DNA of 64,000 bases from Ralstonia mannitolilytica (GCF_905397375.1 NZ_CAJPVG010000008.1:162045-226044), one strand, 5' to 3'; positions 18,303 through 27,299 are shown, counted from the first letter of the stretch. The notes: a model not told the origin generated them from the sequence alone. Numbers and translations are program-made.

Positions 18303-18953
18303 CTAGCGGCCTTTGGCAAGCTCCACCGCAAACTTCACGAGTTCCGCCTGCCCCTCGATGCCCAGCTTGCGCTTTAGGTTCAGGCGATGCGACTCCACCG
18401 TCCGCACGGACAAGCCGAGTTCATCGGCGATGCGCTTGTTGGCATAGCCCTTGGCGATGCCGTCGAGAATGTCGCGCTCGCGCGGCGTGAGCGCCTCGAC
18501 CGGCGTGGGCGTGACGGCTTGCTGGGCCATGCGCATCGCCAGCTGCGCGCTGTAGAACGGCCGGCCGGCCAGCACGGCGTCAATGGCCTCGACGAGTTCG
18601 CTGGCGGGCGCGTCCTTCAACACATAGCCTCGCGCGCCGGCGCGGATGACCTGCCGCACATATTCGAGGTTGTCGTGCATGGACAGCACCAGCACCGCGA
18701 TCTCCGGAAACTCCTCGGCAAACTTTTCGGTGAGCGCGATGCCGTTCATGCCGCGCATGCCGATGTCCATCAGCGCGAGGTCCGGGGCGAGCGTGCGCGC
18801 GGCCTGCAGCGCCGCTTCGGCGTCGCCGGCTTCGCCCACGACTTCAAAATGCGGCACGGCCTCGAGCCGTACGCGCACGCCGTCGCGCACAAGCGGGTGA
18901 TCATCGACGAGGAGCAGTTTGACGGGCGCGGGTGTGCTCATATTCAGACTCAT
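18303..18953 (-). CDS. NarL/FixJ-type response regulator
   Basis: A 216-aa regulator. The receiver domain has the acidic pair LLVDDH, the acceptor Asp in ALMDIGM and Lys in VLKDAP. The C-terminal LuxR-type helix-turn-helix is at about residues 150-210 (LTPRERDILDGIAKG, NKRIADELGLSVRTVESH). The ATG overlaps the stop of the histidine kinase gene (ATGA), so the pair is coupled. The pair is divergent from cstA, which is the likely target; CGTAG repeats upstream of cstA may be its sites. Confidence 0.92.
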   Translation of the reverse strand: MSLNMSTPAPVKLLLVDDHPLVRDGVRVRLEAVPHFEVVGEAGDAEAALQAARTLAPDLALMDIGMRGMNGIALTEKFAEEFPEIAVLVLSMHDNLEYVRQVIRAGARGYVLKDAPASELVEAIDAVLAGRPFYSAQLAMRMAQQAVTPTPVEALTPRERDILDGIAKGYANKRIADELGLSVRTVESHRLNLKRKLGIEGQAELVKFAVELAKGR

Positions 18954-20374
18954 ACGGATGCGGAGCGTGCCGCAGAAGCGAGTTGCGCGATGACGGCGTG
19001 CGGCAGGACGGCGCACACCTCGGTGCCGTGCGCATCCGAGGCGATGGTACAGCTGCCGCCCAGCGCGGCCATGCGTTCGCGCATGTTGCGCAGGCCGATG
19101 CCGTGCTGCGGGTCGACCTGGACGGACTCGACGTCGAACCCGGGGCCGTTGTCGCGGATGGACAGCCGCACGGCGTCGACGTCGTTCTCGAGCAGCACGC
19201 CGATGCGCGTGGCCTGCGTGGCATGGCGCTCGATGTTGGAGATGGCCTCCTGCGCGATGCGGAACAGCGCGGTGTTGCACGCGTCCGGCAAGTGCACGGT
19301 CGGGCCGACAAGCTCCAGCGCAATGGCCAGCTCGGGCTGCCGGCCTTCGTGGGCCTCGCGCGTTTCGCGCACCAGCAGTTCGAGCGCGGGCGCCAGGCCG
19401 AGATCATCGAGCAGCGCCGGGCGCAGGTTGTGCGACACACGCCGCACTTCGCCCAGCGCGCCGTTGAGCCGATCCAGCGCACGCCGCAGCATGCCGGCCG
19501 CCCGCTCGATCGACGCGGGCGCCACGGCCGCCGTTTCGAGATGCCCGTGCGCCGTCTCCAGCAGCAGCTTGGTCGACACCAGCACCTGGCTGATGCCGTC
19601 GTGCAGCTCGCGCGACACGCGTGCACGCTCGTCTTCCTGCGATGTCACGACCTGCTGCGCGAGCTGCCGCAGCTTGGCGTCGGCCTCGCGGTGATCGCTC
19701 ACGTTCAGCGCCAGGCCGCTGCCGGCCACCAGCAGGATGCTGATCGCCGCAATGCCGACCACCCAGGCCAGCGTCTGGTCAATGTTGGCCTGGGCGCGCC
19801 GGTCGATCTCGCGCAGCGTCTGCTCCACGTCATCGAGGTACAGGCCGGTCCCGAGCATCCAGCCCCACTGCGGGATCGGCTCGACGTAACCGAGCTTGGG
19901 CACGCTCTGGTGCGTCGACGGCTTGTCCCACATGTAGCGCACGAACCCCCCACCGGCCTGCGCGGCGGCCACGAGTTTCTGGATGGTGGGCTCGCCGCCG
20001 GCGTCGGTCAGGTCCCACAGGTCGCGGCCGACGAGCTCTGGCTGGCGCGGGTGCATGAGGTTGCGTCCGCGCAGGTCGTAGAGGAAGAAATAGCCGTCGG
20101 TGCCGAAATCGAGGCGGGCGAGGGTGCGCATGGCCTCGTCGCGCGTGGCCTCATCGTTGCGGCCGGACGCGAGCAAGGGGGCGATGGCGCTCTGCGCAAG
20201 CTTCACGTAAGAGCGCAGCTCGGTCTCCTTGGCCTGCAGGTACGCCGATTCGACAAGCTGCCGTTCATGCCGCGCCAGCGCGATCGACTGGTGACGCACG
20301 GTCAGCATGATCGCCAGCATGGCGATGGTCAGCGGCGCGACGGCAAGCAGCAGGATTTTCTGGCGGAGCTTCAT
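18950..20374 (-). CDS. Cache-domain sensor histidine kinase (NarX/UhpB type)
   Basis: A 474-aa membrane kinase. A first transmembrane helix (about residues 6-25) is followed by a periplasmic single-cache domain that contains FFLYDLRGRNLMHP and WGWMLGTGLYLDD. A second helix is at about 203-223. HisKA_3 has its phospho-His in SRELHDGISQ, and the HATPase shows DNGPGF and GIGLRNM. Cache domains usually bind small carboxylates or amines, and adjacency to CstA suggests a pyruvate-like ligand (inference). The frame is open far upstream to 20770; MKLRQK at 20374 is chosen as the start of the first membrane helix, although no good Shine-Dalgarno is visible. Confidence 0.9.
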   Translation of the reverse strand: MKLRQKILLLAVAPLTIAMLAIMLTVRHQSIALARHERQLVESAYLQAKETELRSYVKLAQSAIAPLLASGRNDEATRDEAMRTLARLDFGTDGYFFLYDLRGRNLMHPRQPELVGRDLWDLTDAGGEPTIQKLVAAAQAGGGFVRYMWDKPSTHQSVPKLGYVEPIPQWGWMLGTGLYLDDVEQTLREIDRRAQANIDQTLAWVVGIAAISILLVAGSGLALNVSDHREADAKLRQLAQQVVTSQEDERARVSRELHDGISQVLVSTKLLLETAHGHLETAAVAPASIERAAGMLRRALDRLNGALGEVRRVSHNLRPALLDDLGLAPALELLVRETREAHEGRQPELAIALELVGPTVHLPDACNTALFRIAQEAISNIERHATQATRIGVLLENDVDAVRLSIRDNGPGFDVESVQVDPQHGIGLRNMRERMAALGGSCTIASDAHGTEVCAVLPHAVIAQLASAARSASV

Positions 20375-20445
20375 GGCGGAACGCGGCGTCTTGCGCTGCA
20401 GCATCGCAAGGTGGCGCGCAGTCTCGATGGAAAGTCGACGCCGAT

Positions 20446-20476
20446 TGCGTAGAACTACGGAAGCGTGCTGCGTAGT
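20446..20476. promoter_or_regulatory. CGTAG repeat cluster upstream of cstA
   Basis: Three CGTAG/CTACG pentamers: CGTAG-AA-CTACG at 20448-20459 and a further CGTAG at 20471-20475. The heptamer TGCGTAG is repeated directly with a 23-nt period (20446, 20469). They end just upstream of a candidate cstA promoter (TTGTGG at 20484, 17 nt, AATACT at 20507), a normal place for an activator such as the divergent LuxR-type regulator. Confidence 0.45.
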
Positions 20477-20639
20477 CCTCCGCTTGTGGGGGCGTCCAGG
20501 CTGGCAAATACTACACGCCCTTGCCGTCCGGCCACCCGGGCGGCATGCAAACCCTGCACGGGGCAGGGCCAACCGCAGGGATGAACCCACATCCCGCATC
20601 GCAATCCAGCAACTTCGACCAAGGTTCGAGGAGACCGAC

Positions 20640-22694
20640 ATGAGCTTCGTCAGGCAACACCTGATCTGGCTGGTCGTCGCCATTCTTGGCGCGTTTGCCT
20701 TTGCCACCGTTGCGCTTGCGCGCGGCGAGGCAGTCAGCGCGCTCTGGGTGGTGGTGGCCGCCGTATGCATCTACCTGATCGCATACCGTTACTACAGCCG
20801 CTTCATCGCCGACCGCGTGCTCGGTCTGGACGGCACCCGCAAGACGCCCGCCTGGCGTTACAACGACGGCCTCGACTACGTCCCGACCAACAAGCACGTG
20901 CTGTTCGGTCATCACTTCGCGGCCATTGCCGGTGCCGGCCCGCTGGTCGGCCCCGTGCTCGCCGCGCAGATGGGCTACCTGCCCGGCATGCTGTGGATCC
21001 TGGCCGGCGTGGTCTTTGCCGGTGCGGTGCAGGATTTCATCGTGCTGTTCATCTCCACCCGCCGCGACGGCCGCTCGCTGGGCGATCTGGTCAAGAGCGA
21101 GATGGGCACGGTGCCCGGCGTGATCGCGCTGTTCGGCGCGTTCCTCATCATGATCATCATCCTGGCCGTGCTGGCGCTGATCGTGGTGAAGGCGCTGGTC
21201 GGTTCGCCGTGGGGCACGTTCACGGTGGCCGCGACGATTCCCATCGCGCTGTTCATGGGCGTGTATGTGCGCTACATCCGCCCGGGCCGCATCGGCGAGA
21301 TCTCCATCATCGGCTTCGTGCTGCTGATGCTCGCCATCATCGGGGGCCAGGCCGTGCACGAGAACGCCGCGCTGGCGCCGCTCTTCACGTTCGACGGCAA
21401 GGCGCTCACGTGGATGCTCATCGGCTACGGCTTTGTCGCGTCGGTGCTGCCGGTGTGGCTGCTGCTGGCCCCGCGCGATTACCTGTCGACGTTCCTGAAG
21501 ATCGGCACGATCGTGGCGCTCGCCATCGGCATCCTGATCGTGGCACCGCAGATGCAGATGCCCTCGCTCACACAGTTTGCCCAGGGCAACGGCCCGGTGT
21601 GGTCGGGCAACCTGTTCCCGTTCCTGTTCATCACGATCGCGTGCGGCGCGGTGTCGGGCTTCCACTCGCTCATCTCGTCGGGCACCACGCCGAAGCTGCT
21701 CGAGAACGAAACGCAGGCGCGCTTCATCGGCTACGGCGCGATGCTGATGGAATCGTTCGTCGCCATCATGGCGCTGGTGGCCGCATCGGTCATCAACCCC
21801 GGCGTGTACTTCGCGATGAACAGCCCCGCTGCGCTGGTGGGCAGCACGCCGGAAGCCGTGGCGCAGACGCTGTCCACGTGGGGTTTCGTCATCACGCCGG
21901 ATGTGCTGCTGCAGACCGCCAAGGACGTCGGTGAGAACACCATCCTCGCGCGCGCGGGCGGCGCACCGACGCTGGCCGTCGGCATGGCCCACATCCTGCA
22001 CCAGGTCGTGGGCGGCCAGGCCATGATGGCGTTCTGGTACCACTTCGCGATCCTGTTCGAGGCGCTGTTCATCCTGACCGCCGTGGACGCGGGCACGCGC
22101 GCAGGCCGCTTCATGCTGCAGGATCTGCTGGGTACGTTTGTGCCGGCGCTCAAGCGCACCGATTCGCTCGTCGCCAACCTCATTGCCACGGCCGCGACGG
22201 TCGCGCTGTGGGGCTACTTCCTGTACCAGGGCGTGGTCGATCCGCTGGGCGGCATCAATACGCTGTGGCCGCTGTTCGGCATCTCCAACCAGATGCTGGC
22301 CGCGATTGCGCTGACACTGGGCACCTGCGTGCTCGTCAAGATGAAGCGCGACCGTTACGTGTGGGTGACGCTGCTGCCGACCGCCTGGCTGCTGATCTGC
22401 ACGCTCACGGCCGGCTGGCAGAAGCTGTTCGATCCGGACCCGAAGATCGGCTTCCTGGCCCACGCCAACAAGTACGCGGGCGCAATCGCCGAGGGCAAGC
22501 TGCTGGCGCCGGCCAAGTCGGTCGCGCAGATGCAGCAGATCGTGCTGAACGACCGCATCGATGCGTTCCTGTGCGGCCTGTTCGTGCTGGTGGTGGTGAG
22601 CATTGCCTGGTATGGCGTGAAGACGGTGCTCAAGGCGCGCGCCTCCAGCCGCCCGACCGCCAACGAGACGCCGTACGAAGCCCTGGGCGCCTGA
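20640..22694 (+). CDS. cstA: Carbon starvation protein A, pyruvate/peptide transporter
   Basis: A 684-aa polytopic inner-membrane protein with roughly 16-18 hydrophobic segments. It has the CstA signatures GLDYVPTNKHVLFGHHFAA, GAGPLVGPVLAAQ and SGFHSLISSGTTPK. Family members import pyruvate and were first linked to peptide use during starvation. The ATG has GAGGAG 6 nt upstream. The gene is followed 8 nt later by the ybdD homologue, the usual partner, and is divergent from a sensor kinase/regulator pair that probably activates it. Confidence 0.96.
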   Translation: MSFVRQHLIWLVVAILGAFAFATVALARGEAVSALWVVVAAVCIYLIAYRYYSRFIADRVLGLDGTRKTPAWRYNDGLDYVPTNKHVLFGHHFAAIAGAGPLVGPVLAAQMGYLPGMLWILAGVVFAGAVQDFIVLFISTRRDGRSLGDLVKSEMGTVPGVIALFGAFLIMIIILAVLALIVVKALVGSPWGTFTVAATIPIALFMGVYVRYIRPGRIGEISIIGFVLLMLAIIGGQAVHENAALAPLFTFDGKALTWMLIGYGFVASVLPVWLLLAPRDYLSTFLKIGTIVALAIGILIVAPQMQMPSLTQFAQGNGPVWSGNLFPFLFITIACGAVSGFHSLISSGTTPKLLENETQARFIGYGAMLMESFVAIMALVAASVINPGVYFAMNSPAALVGSTPEAVAQTLSTWGFVITPDVLLQTAKDVGENTILARAGGAPTLAVGMAHILHQVVGGQAMMAFWYHFAILFEALFILTAVDAGTRAGRFMLQDLLGTFVPALKRTDSLVANLIATAATVALWGYFLYQGVVDPLGGINTLWPLFGISNQMLAAIALTLGTCVLVKMKRDRYVWVTLLPTAWLLICTLTAGWQKLFDPDPKIGFLAHANKYAGAIAEGKLLAPAKSVAQMQQIVLNDRIDAFLCGLFVLVVVSIAWYGVKTVLKARASSRPTANETPYEALGA

Positions 22695-22702
22695 GTACGG
22701 CC

Positions 22703-22897
22703 ATGCGCGAAGAACTCGAGAACTTCGGCCGCTACCTGGGCCAGACGCTGCGCCTGATGGTCGGCGTGCCGGACTACGACACCTACGTGCGCCACATGCA
22801 GGAGACCCATCCAGGGCAGCCCGTCATGACGTACGAAGCGTTCTTCCGCGAGCGCCAGGATGCACGCTACAAGGGCCGCGTCGGGCGCTGCTGCTAA
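22703..22897 (+). CDS. YbdD/YjiX family small protein
   Basis: A 64-aa protein with the family pattern MVGVPDYDTYVRHM and the C-terminal GRVGRCC with two terminal cysteines. Genes of this family nearly always follow cstA or its paralogue and are thought to be needed for transport, though the mechanism is unclear. It lies 8 nt after cstA and ends before a strong terminator, forming a two-gene operon. Confidence 0.92.
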   Translation: MREELENFGRYLGQTLRLMVGVPDYDTYVRHMQETHPGQPVMTYEAFFRERQDARYKGRVGRCC

Positions 22898-22924
22898 AAC
22901 GGCGCCCGCGCACTGCCCAAAAAC

Positions 22925-22962
22925 AAACCGCCGGTGCATGCAGCCATGCCCGGCGGTTTTTT
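22925..22962 (+). terminator. Rho-independent terminator of the cstA operon
   Basis: The stem AAACCGCCGG...CCGGCGGTTT encloses an inner GCATG/CATGC pair and is followed by a run of T. It lies 28 nt after the ybdD stop. Confidence 0.9.
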
Positions 22963-22972
22963 CATCAGCGCG

Positions 22973-23719
22973 CTACATCGATGGACGCGCCGGCGCAGGC
23001 GGGTCGCCATGCTTGGCGCGGTACGTTTTCTCCACCAGCTCGCGCAGCTTGGCCAGCGCGCCCACGTCGCCCTGTGCAGCCGCCTTGCCGTACCAGTTCT
23101 TCGCCTGCTCGATGTCCTGCGGCACCACGCCCGGTTCGCCGCGCTCGTAGTAGCTGCCCACGATGTACTGCGACGGCCCGTCGCCGGCCTCAGCCGCTTT
23201 CCTGTACCAGGTGAACGCGCGCTTGTAATCGCGCGGCACGCCGCGGCCGGTGAAGTAGTTGGTGGCCAGGGCGCGCTGCGCCTCGATGTGCCCTCCGGTG
23301 GCGGCGCGCTCATACCACTTGTTGGCTTCTTCCAGCGAGCGCGGGACCAGCTCGCCGCGCTCGAACAATTCACCGTACGCGAACTGCGCGTGCGTCATCT
23401 GGTTGTCGGCGGCGCGGCGCAACCATTTGACGGCCTCGTCGGGCCGCGCGACGGTGCCTTCGCCGCGCATCAGCATCATCGCGTAGTTGAACTGCGCGAG
23501 GCGGTTGCCGCGCTGCGCCGCTTCGGCAAACTCGTCGAAGGCGTGGCCGAAGTCGTTCTGCTCGTAGTGCGCGATGGCAATCTGGGTGAGGGCGGCGGCA
23601 TCGGCCTGCGCATCCTTTGGCGATGGCGTGCCCGATGCCAAGGCCATCGCCGTGCCCATCGCCAGCCCCAGCACCGCCTGCAGCAGGCGCGGACTTCTGC
23701 GCCGGATCTGTCTGCTCAT
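22973..23719 (-). CDS. Exported Sel1-repeat (SLR/TPR-like) protein
   Basis: A 248-aa protein with an N-terminal signal sequence (about residues 10-29, preceded by Arg-rich MSRQIRRRSPR), followed by at least four Sel1-like repeats of about 36 residues: AQFNYAMMLMRGEG, AQFAYGELFERGE, AQRALATNYFTGRG and SQYIVGSYYERGEPG. Such solenoids mediate protein-protein contacts in the cell envelope. The start has GAGGAG at good distance. The partner and process are unknown. It sits downstream of metW but after a 104-nt gap. Confidence 0.88.
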   Translation of the reverse strand: MSRQIRRRSPRLLQAVLGLAMGTAMALASGTPSPKDAQADAAALTQIAIAHYEQNDFGHAFDEFAEAAQRGNRLAQFNYAMMLMRGEGTVARPDEAVKWLRRAADNQMTHAQFAYGELFERGELVPRSLEEANKWYERAATGGHIEAQRALATNYFTGRGVPRDYKRAFTWYRKAAEAGDGPSQYIVGSYYERGEPGVVPQDIEQAKNWYGKAAAQGDVGALAKLRELVEKTYRAKHGDPPAPARPSM

Positions 23720-23823
23720 CGCGCGCTCCTCACCGGAAGAAGGGCCCAGTGTAGCGCGCCCGCTCAGGGCATGCGGCGGCCTCGGCGAGCGGCCGCATCG
23801 CAGCCGCCTGGATGCCGCGGCAA

Positions 23824-24456
23824 TCAGCCCGCGCGCACCCGGTACACCGCCACGCTCCCGCGCCAGTTGGCGCCCCAGCGCACGACGTTCCCTTCGTGCA
23901 GCACCACGCGATCCAGGATCACCAGCCCTACCTTGGGTGCCAGCGCTTCGAAGTCGCGGATGGTCAGCACGCGCACGTTGGGCGTGTCGTACCACTCGTA
24001 GGGGAGCGATTCCGACACCGGCATGCGCCCGCGGAAGATCGACAGCCGGTGCGGCCAGTAGCCGAAGTTCGGGAACGACACGATGCACTCGCGTCCCACG
24101 CGCAGCATCTCGCGCAGCACCTGTGCCGTGTTGTGGATGGTCTGCAGGGTCTGCGAGAGGATGACCGTGTCGAAGCTCTTGTCCTCGAACAGCGCCAGGC
24201 CGCCCTCCAGGTTCTGCTGGATCACATGCACGCCCTTCTGCGTGGCGGCGAGCACACCGGCGTCGTCGATCTCGATGCCATAGGCCAGCACGTCGAGTTC
24301 CTGCTGCAGCACGCTCAGCAGGCTGCCATCGGCACAGCCGAGGTCGAGCACCGTCGAGCGCGGCTCGATCCAGCGCGCGATGGCGCGAAAGTCGGCGCGG
24401 TCGGCCAGGATGTTCGGCACCGGCGCGTGCGTCGTGTTCAGCGTTTGCGTGCTCAT
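23824..24456 (-). CDS. metW: Methionine biosynthesis protein MetW
   Basis: A 210-aa class I SAM-dependent methyltransferase-fold protein with the SAM motif LDLGCADGSLL. MetW works with MetX in Proteobacteria that make O-acyl-homoserine; its precise chemical role is debated. The ATG overlaps the metX stop by 4 nt, so stoichiometric coupling is expected. Probably under the same SAM-II-like control as metX. Confidence 0.96.
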   Translation of the reverse strand: MSTQTLNTTHAPVPNILADRADFRAIARWIEPRSTVLDLGCADGSLLSVLQQELDVLAYGIEIDDAGVLAATQKGVHVIQQNLEGGLALFEDKSFDTVILSQTLQTIHNTAQVLREMLRVGRECIVSFPNFGYWPHRLSIFRGRMPVSESLPYEWYDTPNVRVLTIRDFEALAPKVGLVILDRVVLHEGNVVRWGANWRGSVAVYRVRAG

Positions 24457-25676
24457 ACGCCGATCTCCTGGGCGATGCGTTCGTAATAGGCGCGCACCAG
24501 CGCGTGGTAGCGCGCGTCTTCGAGCAGGAAGGCGTCGTGGCCGTGCGGCGCGTCGATTTCGCCGTACGTGACGGGGCGCTTGTTGTCGAGCAGCGCCTTG
24601 ACCAGCTCGCGGCTGCGCGCGGGGGCAAAGCGCCAGTCGGTCATGAAGCTGATGACGAGGTAGCTGGCCTTGGTATGGGCGACGGCCTTGGTCAGATCGC
24701 CGCCGTACGCCAATGCCGGGTCGAAGTAATCGAGCGCGCGCGTGATCAGCAGGTACGTGTTGGCGTCGAAGTACTCGGCAAACTTGTCGCCCTGGTAGCG
24801 CAGGTAGCTCTCGACCTGGAATTCGACATCGAACGAGAAGCGGATGTCTTCGGCCTTGAGCTCGCGGCCGAACTTGGCCGCCATGTCTTCGTCCGACAGA
24901 TACGTGATGTGGCCGATCATGCGCGCCACGCGCAGGCCGCGCTTGGGCTTGACGTTGTGGGCGTAGTAGTCGCCGCCGTGGAAATCCGGGTCGGAGAGGA
25001 TCGCGCTGCGCGCCACCTCATTGAACGCGATGTTCTGCGCGGACAGCTTCGGCGTCGATGCCACCACCACGCAGTGCCGCAGGCGGTCCGGATACATCAG
25101 GCTCCACGCCAGCGCCTGCATGCCGCCGAGGCTGCCGCCCATGACGGCCGCGAACTGCTGGATGCCGAAGCGGTCGGCGACGCGCGCCTGGGCATTGACC
25201 CAATCCTCCACCGTCACCACGGGAAAGCGCGCGCCATACGGCTGGCCGGTTTCCGGGTGCGGGCTCATCGGGCCCGTGGAGCCGAAGCACGAGCCGAGGT
25301 TGTTCACCCCGATGACGAAAAAGCGGTTGGTATCGACCGGCTTGCCTGGGCCGACCATGTTGTCCCACCAGCCGACCTCGCCTTCGGCATGCACACCCGC
25401 CACGTGGTGCGACGCATTGAGCGCGTGGCAGATGAGCACGGCGTTGGACCGCTCCGCGTTGAGCGTGCCGTAGGTCTCGACCATGAGGTCGTAGCCGCTG
25501 ATCTGCGAGCCGTTGCGCAACTGCAGCGGCTCGGCAAAGTGCATGCGCTCGGGCACGACCAGGCCCAGCGCATTGGCTGCCTTGCCTGTCTGGGCCGTGG
25601 AAGCCGGCCGGATATCGGTACTGACCGCAGCCACGGTGTCGGCGGCAGCGGTGGAATCAGCCTGGGTGTCTGTCAT
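24453..25676 (-). CDS. metX: Homoserine O-acyltransferase (MetX)
   Basis: A 407-aa alpha/beta-hydrolase-fold enzyme that acylates homoserine (with acetyl-CoA or succinyl-CoA) in methionine synthesis. The nucleophile is in GGSLGGMQA, and the catalytic Asp and His are towards the C-terminus (DAPHGHDAFL). Which acyl donor is used cannot be settled by eye. The N-terminus carries about 40 extra Ala/Thr-rich residues before the conserved core. The ATG at 25676 follows the attenuator T-run by only 10 nt and has no clear Shine-Dalgarno, so translation may depend on the leader fold. Confidence 0.96.
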   Translation of the reverse strand: MTDTQADSTAAADTVAAVSTDIRPASTAQTGKAANALGLVVPERMHFAEPLQLRNGSQISGYDLMVETYGTLNAERSNAVLICHALNASHHVAGVHAEGEVGWWDNMVGPGKPVDTNRFFVIGVNNLGSCFGSTGPMSPHPETGQPYGARFPVVTVEDWVNAQARVADRFGIQQFAAVMGGSLGGMQALAWSLMYPDRLRHCVVVASTPKLSAQNIAFNEVARSAILSDPDFHGGDYYAHNVKPKRGLRVARMIGHITYLSDEDMAAKFGRELKAEDIRFSFDVEFQVESYLRYQGDKFAEYFDANTYLLITRALDYFDPALAYGGDLTKAVAHTKASYLVISFMTDWRFAPARSRELVKALLDNKRPVTYGEIDAPHGHDAFLLEDARYHALVRAYYERIAQEIGV

Positions 25677-25685
25677 GGCGCCAAA

Positions 25686-25729
25686 GAAAAAACCCGACCG
25701 GCAACGCTGTTCACGCAACCAATCGGGTT
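25686..25729 (-). terminator. Attenuator hairpin before metX
   Basis: Read on the minus strand, an 11-bp stem AACCCGATTGG/CCGGTCGGGTT (two G-T pairs) with a 17-nt loop, followed by six T. It ends 10 nt before the metX ATG, far too close to be a normal end-of-gene terminator, and lies downstream of the riboswitch-like element. It is best read as the expression platform that stops metXW transcription when methionine pathway product is plentiful. Confidence 0.75.
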
Positions 25730-25773
25730 CTCTCGTGGCGCACGCCGGGCGGACGCCCAGCGTTCTGACCGAA

Positions 25774-25868
25774 CCTCTTTAGCCGCATTTGTAATGAGAG
25801 CCCAGGACCACATTCGTGTGGCGAAGACTCCCGCGCGCCCGCAAGCCAGTCGTCAAATCGGCGCGCCA
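25774..25868 (-). ncRNA. SAM-II-type riboswitch (long-loop variant) of metXW
   Basis: On the minus strand a stem GGCGCGCC/GGGCGCGC (25861-25868 with 25831-25840) encloses GATTTGACGACTGGCTTGC. After an insert containing its own hairpin CCACA/TGTGG the tail reads CAAATGCGGCTAAAGAGG (25774-25791). ATTTG in the loop can pair with CAAAT in the tail, giving the SAM-II pseudoknot, and the TTGC and GCTAAA pieces resemble the conserved SAM-II core. Location before metX, close behind a predicted start site, and the following attenuator fit SAM feedback. Recognition is by eye only. Confidence 0.68.
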
Positions 25869-25878
25869 GAGGTTGGGG

Positions 25879-25907
25879 ATTATAGATCAGACCGCGGACG
25901 ATGTGAC
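25879..25907 (-). promoter_or_regulatory. Predicted metX promoter
   Basis: On the minus strand GTCACA (25907-25902), a 17-nt spacer and a perfect TATAAT (25884-25879). The start site would be near 25872, only a few bases before the riboswitch stem. The -35 lies inside the 3' end of the amino-acid permease gene, giving metXW its own promoter. Confidence 0.6.
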
Positions 25908-27299
25908 GCGCGCCTGGGCGCCCGCGGCGACGGCCTCCGGTGCGGCCATCCGCGCACGGCGGTTCAGCCACGCGGCCGCCACGATCAGCAACGCCAGCAA
26001 CGCCGTCGCCCCTACTTCCATGCGGTGGCCCGGCAGCATCAGCATGGCGATCAGCACCCCGCAGATGAACAGGATGACCGCCCATGTCAGCCACGGAAAC
26101 AGCCACATGCGCAGCGGGAGATCCACACGCGACGCGCCCAGCGCGGCCCGCATGCGCAGCTGCGAGACCGCGATGACGAGGTAGACCAGCAGTGCAATCG
26201 CGCCGGATGTCGCCAGCAGGAAGGCAAACACCTGCTCGGGCATCACGTAATTGGCGATGACGGTGGCAAACCCGAACGCGGTCGACGCCAGTACGGCGGC
26301 GCGCGGCGTGCCGTTGGCGTCGGTGCGGCGCAGGGCGGCCGGCGCGTCGCCGCGCACCGACAGCGAGAACACCATGCGCGATGCCGTGTACAGCGCCGAG
26401 TTCAGGCAGCTCGCCACCGACACCAGCACGATCACGTCGACGATCGCCTTGGCATGCGGCACGCCGATCAACTCCAGCGCCCTCTGGTACGAACCGTGTG
26501 CGGCGAGCAGCGGATCGTTCCACGCAACGAGCGAGGTCACCACGAAGATGGAGCCGAGATAGAACAGGCAGATGCGCCAGATGACCGAACGCGTGGCCCG
26601 CACGATCTGCCGGGCCGGATCCGCCGATTCCGCCGCCGCAATGGTGACGATCTCGGTGCCGAGAAACGTGAACATGGTCGTCAGCAACGCGGCCAGCACG
26701 GCGCCGAACCCGTTCGGCATGAAGCCCCCGGCATCGAACAACCGGGCCGCGCCCGACACCCCCGAGCCCGGCAGCCAGCCCAGCACGGCCGCGCCGCCCA
26801 CCGCCAGAAAGACGACGATGGCCACCACCTTGATGAGCGCAAACCAGAATTCGAACTCGCCGTAGTTCTTGACAGAGAACAGATTGGTAAGCGTGAGCAC
26901 GAAGGTCACGCCCAACGCCCACACCCAGGTGGCGACGCCCGGAAACCATGTGTTGAGGATCAACGCCGCCGCAGTCGCCTCGATCGGGATGACGAGCACC
27001 CAGAACCACCAGTACAGCCAGCCGATGGTGAAGCCCGCCCAATGCCCGATGGCGCGGTCGGCATAGGTGGAAAACGAACCGGTGTCCGGATGCGCGACGG
27101 CCATCTCGCCAAGCATGCGCATCACCAGCACGACGAGCAAGCCGGCGATGCCGTACGCGATGATGGCGGCCGGCCCCGCCTTGGCGATCGCATGCCCCGA
27201 GCCGACGAACAACCCCGCACCGATCACGCCCGCAATCGAGAGCATGGTCACGTGGCGCGGCTTGAGGCCCGAGCTCAGGCCTGTCTTGGATCCTGTCAT
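25887..27299 (-). CDS. gabP: APC-family amino acid permease, probable GABA permease
   Basis: A 470-aa inner-membrane transporter with about 12 hydrophobic segments. The family signatures GVIGAGLFVGSG in helix 1 and FTFLGTEIVTIAAAES in helix 6 place it in the amino-acid transporter branch with GabP. It lies 97 nt behind gabD on the same strand, and gabT and a divergent gabR are upstream, so 4-aminobutyrate uptake is the likely job; other gamma-amino acids are possible. Confidence 0.88.
   Translation of the reverse strand: MTGSKTGLSSGLKPRHVTMLSIAGVIGAGLFVGSGHAIAKAGPAAIIAYGIAGLLVVLVMRMLGEMAVAHPDTGSFSTYADRAIGHWAGFTIGWLYWWFWVLVIPIEATAAALILNTWFPGVATWVWALGVTFVLTLTNLFSVKNYGEFEFWFALIKVVAIVVFLAVGGAAVLGWLPGSGVSGAARLFDAGGFMPNGFGAVLAALLTTMFTFLGTEIVTIAAAESADPARQIVRATRSVIWRICLFYLGSIFVVTSLVAWNDPLLAAHGSYQRALELIGVPHAKAIVDVIVLVSVASCLNSALYTASRMVFSLSVRGDAPAALRRTDANGTPRAAVLASTAFGFATVIANYVMPEQVFAFLLATSGAIALLVYLVIAVSQLRMRAALGASRVDLPLRMWLFPWLTWAVILFICGVLIAMLMLPGHRMEVGATALLALLIVAAAWLNRRARMAAPEAVAAGAQARVTSSAV

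Noticed and set aside
20511..22463. 650-codon open frame antisense to cstA
   Set aside because: Composition is His/Arg/Gln-rich as expected for the complement of a GC-rich membrane protein gene; no family features, and cstA on the other strand is certain.
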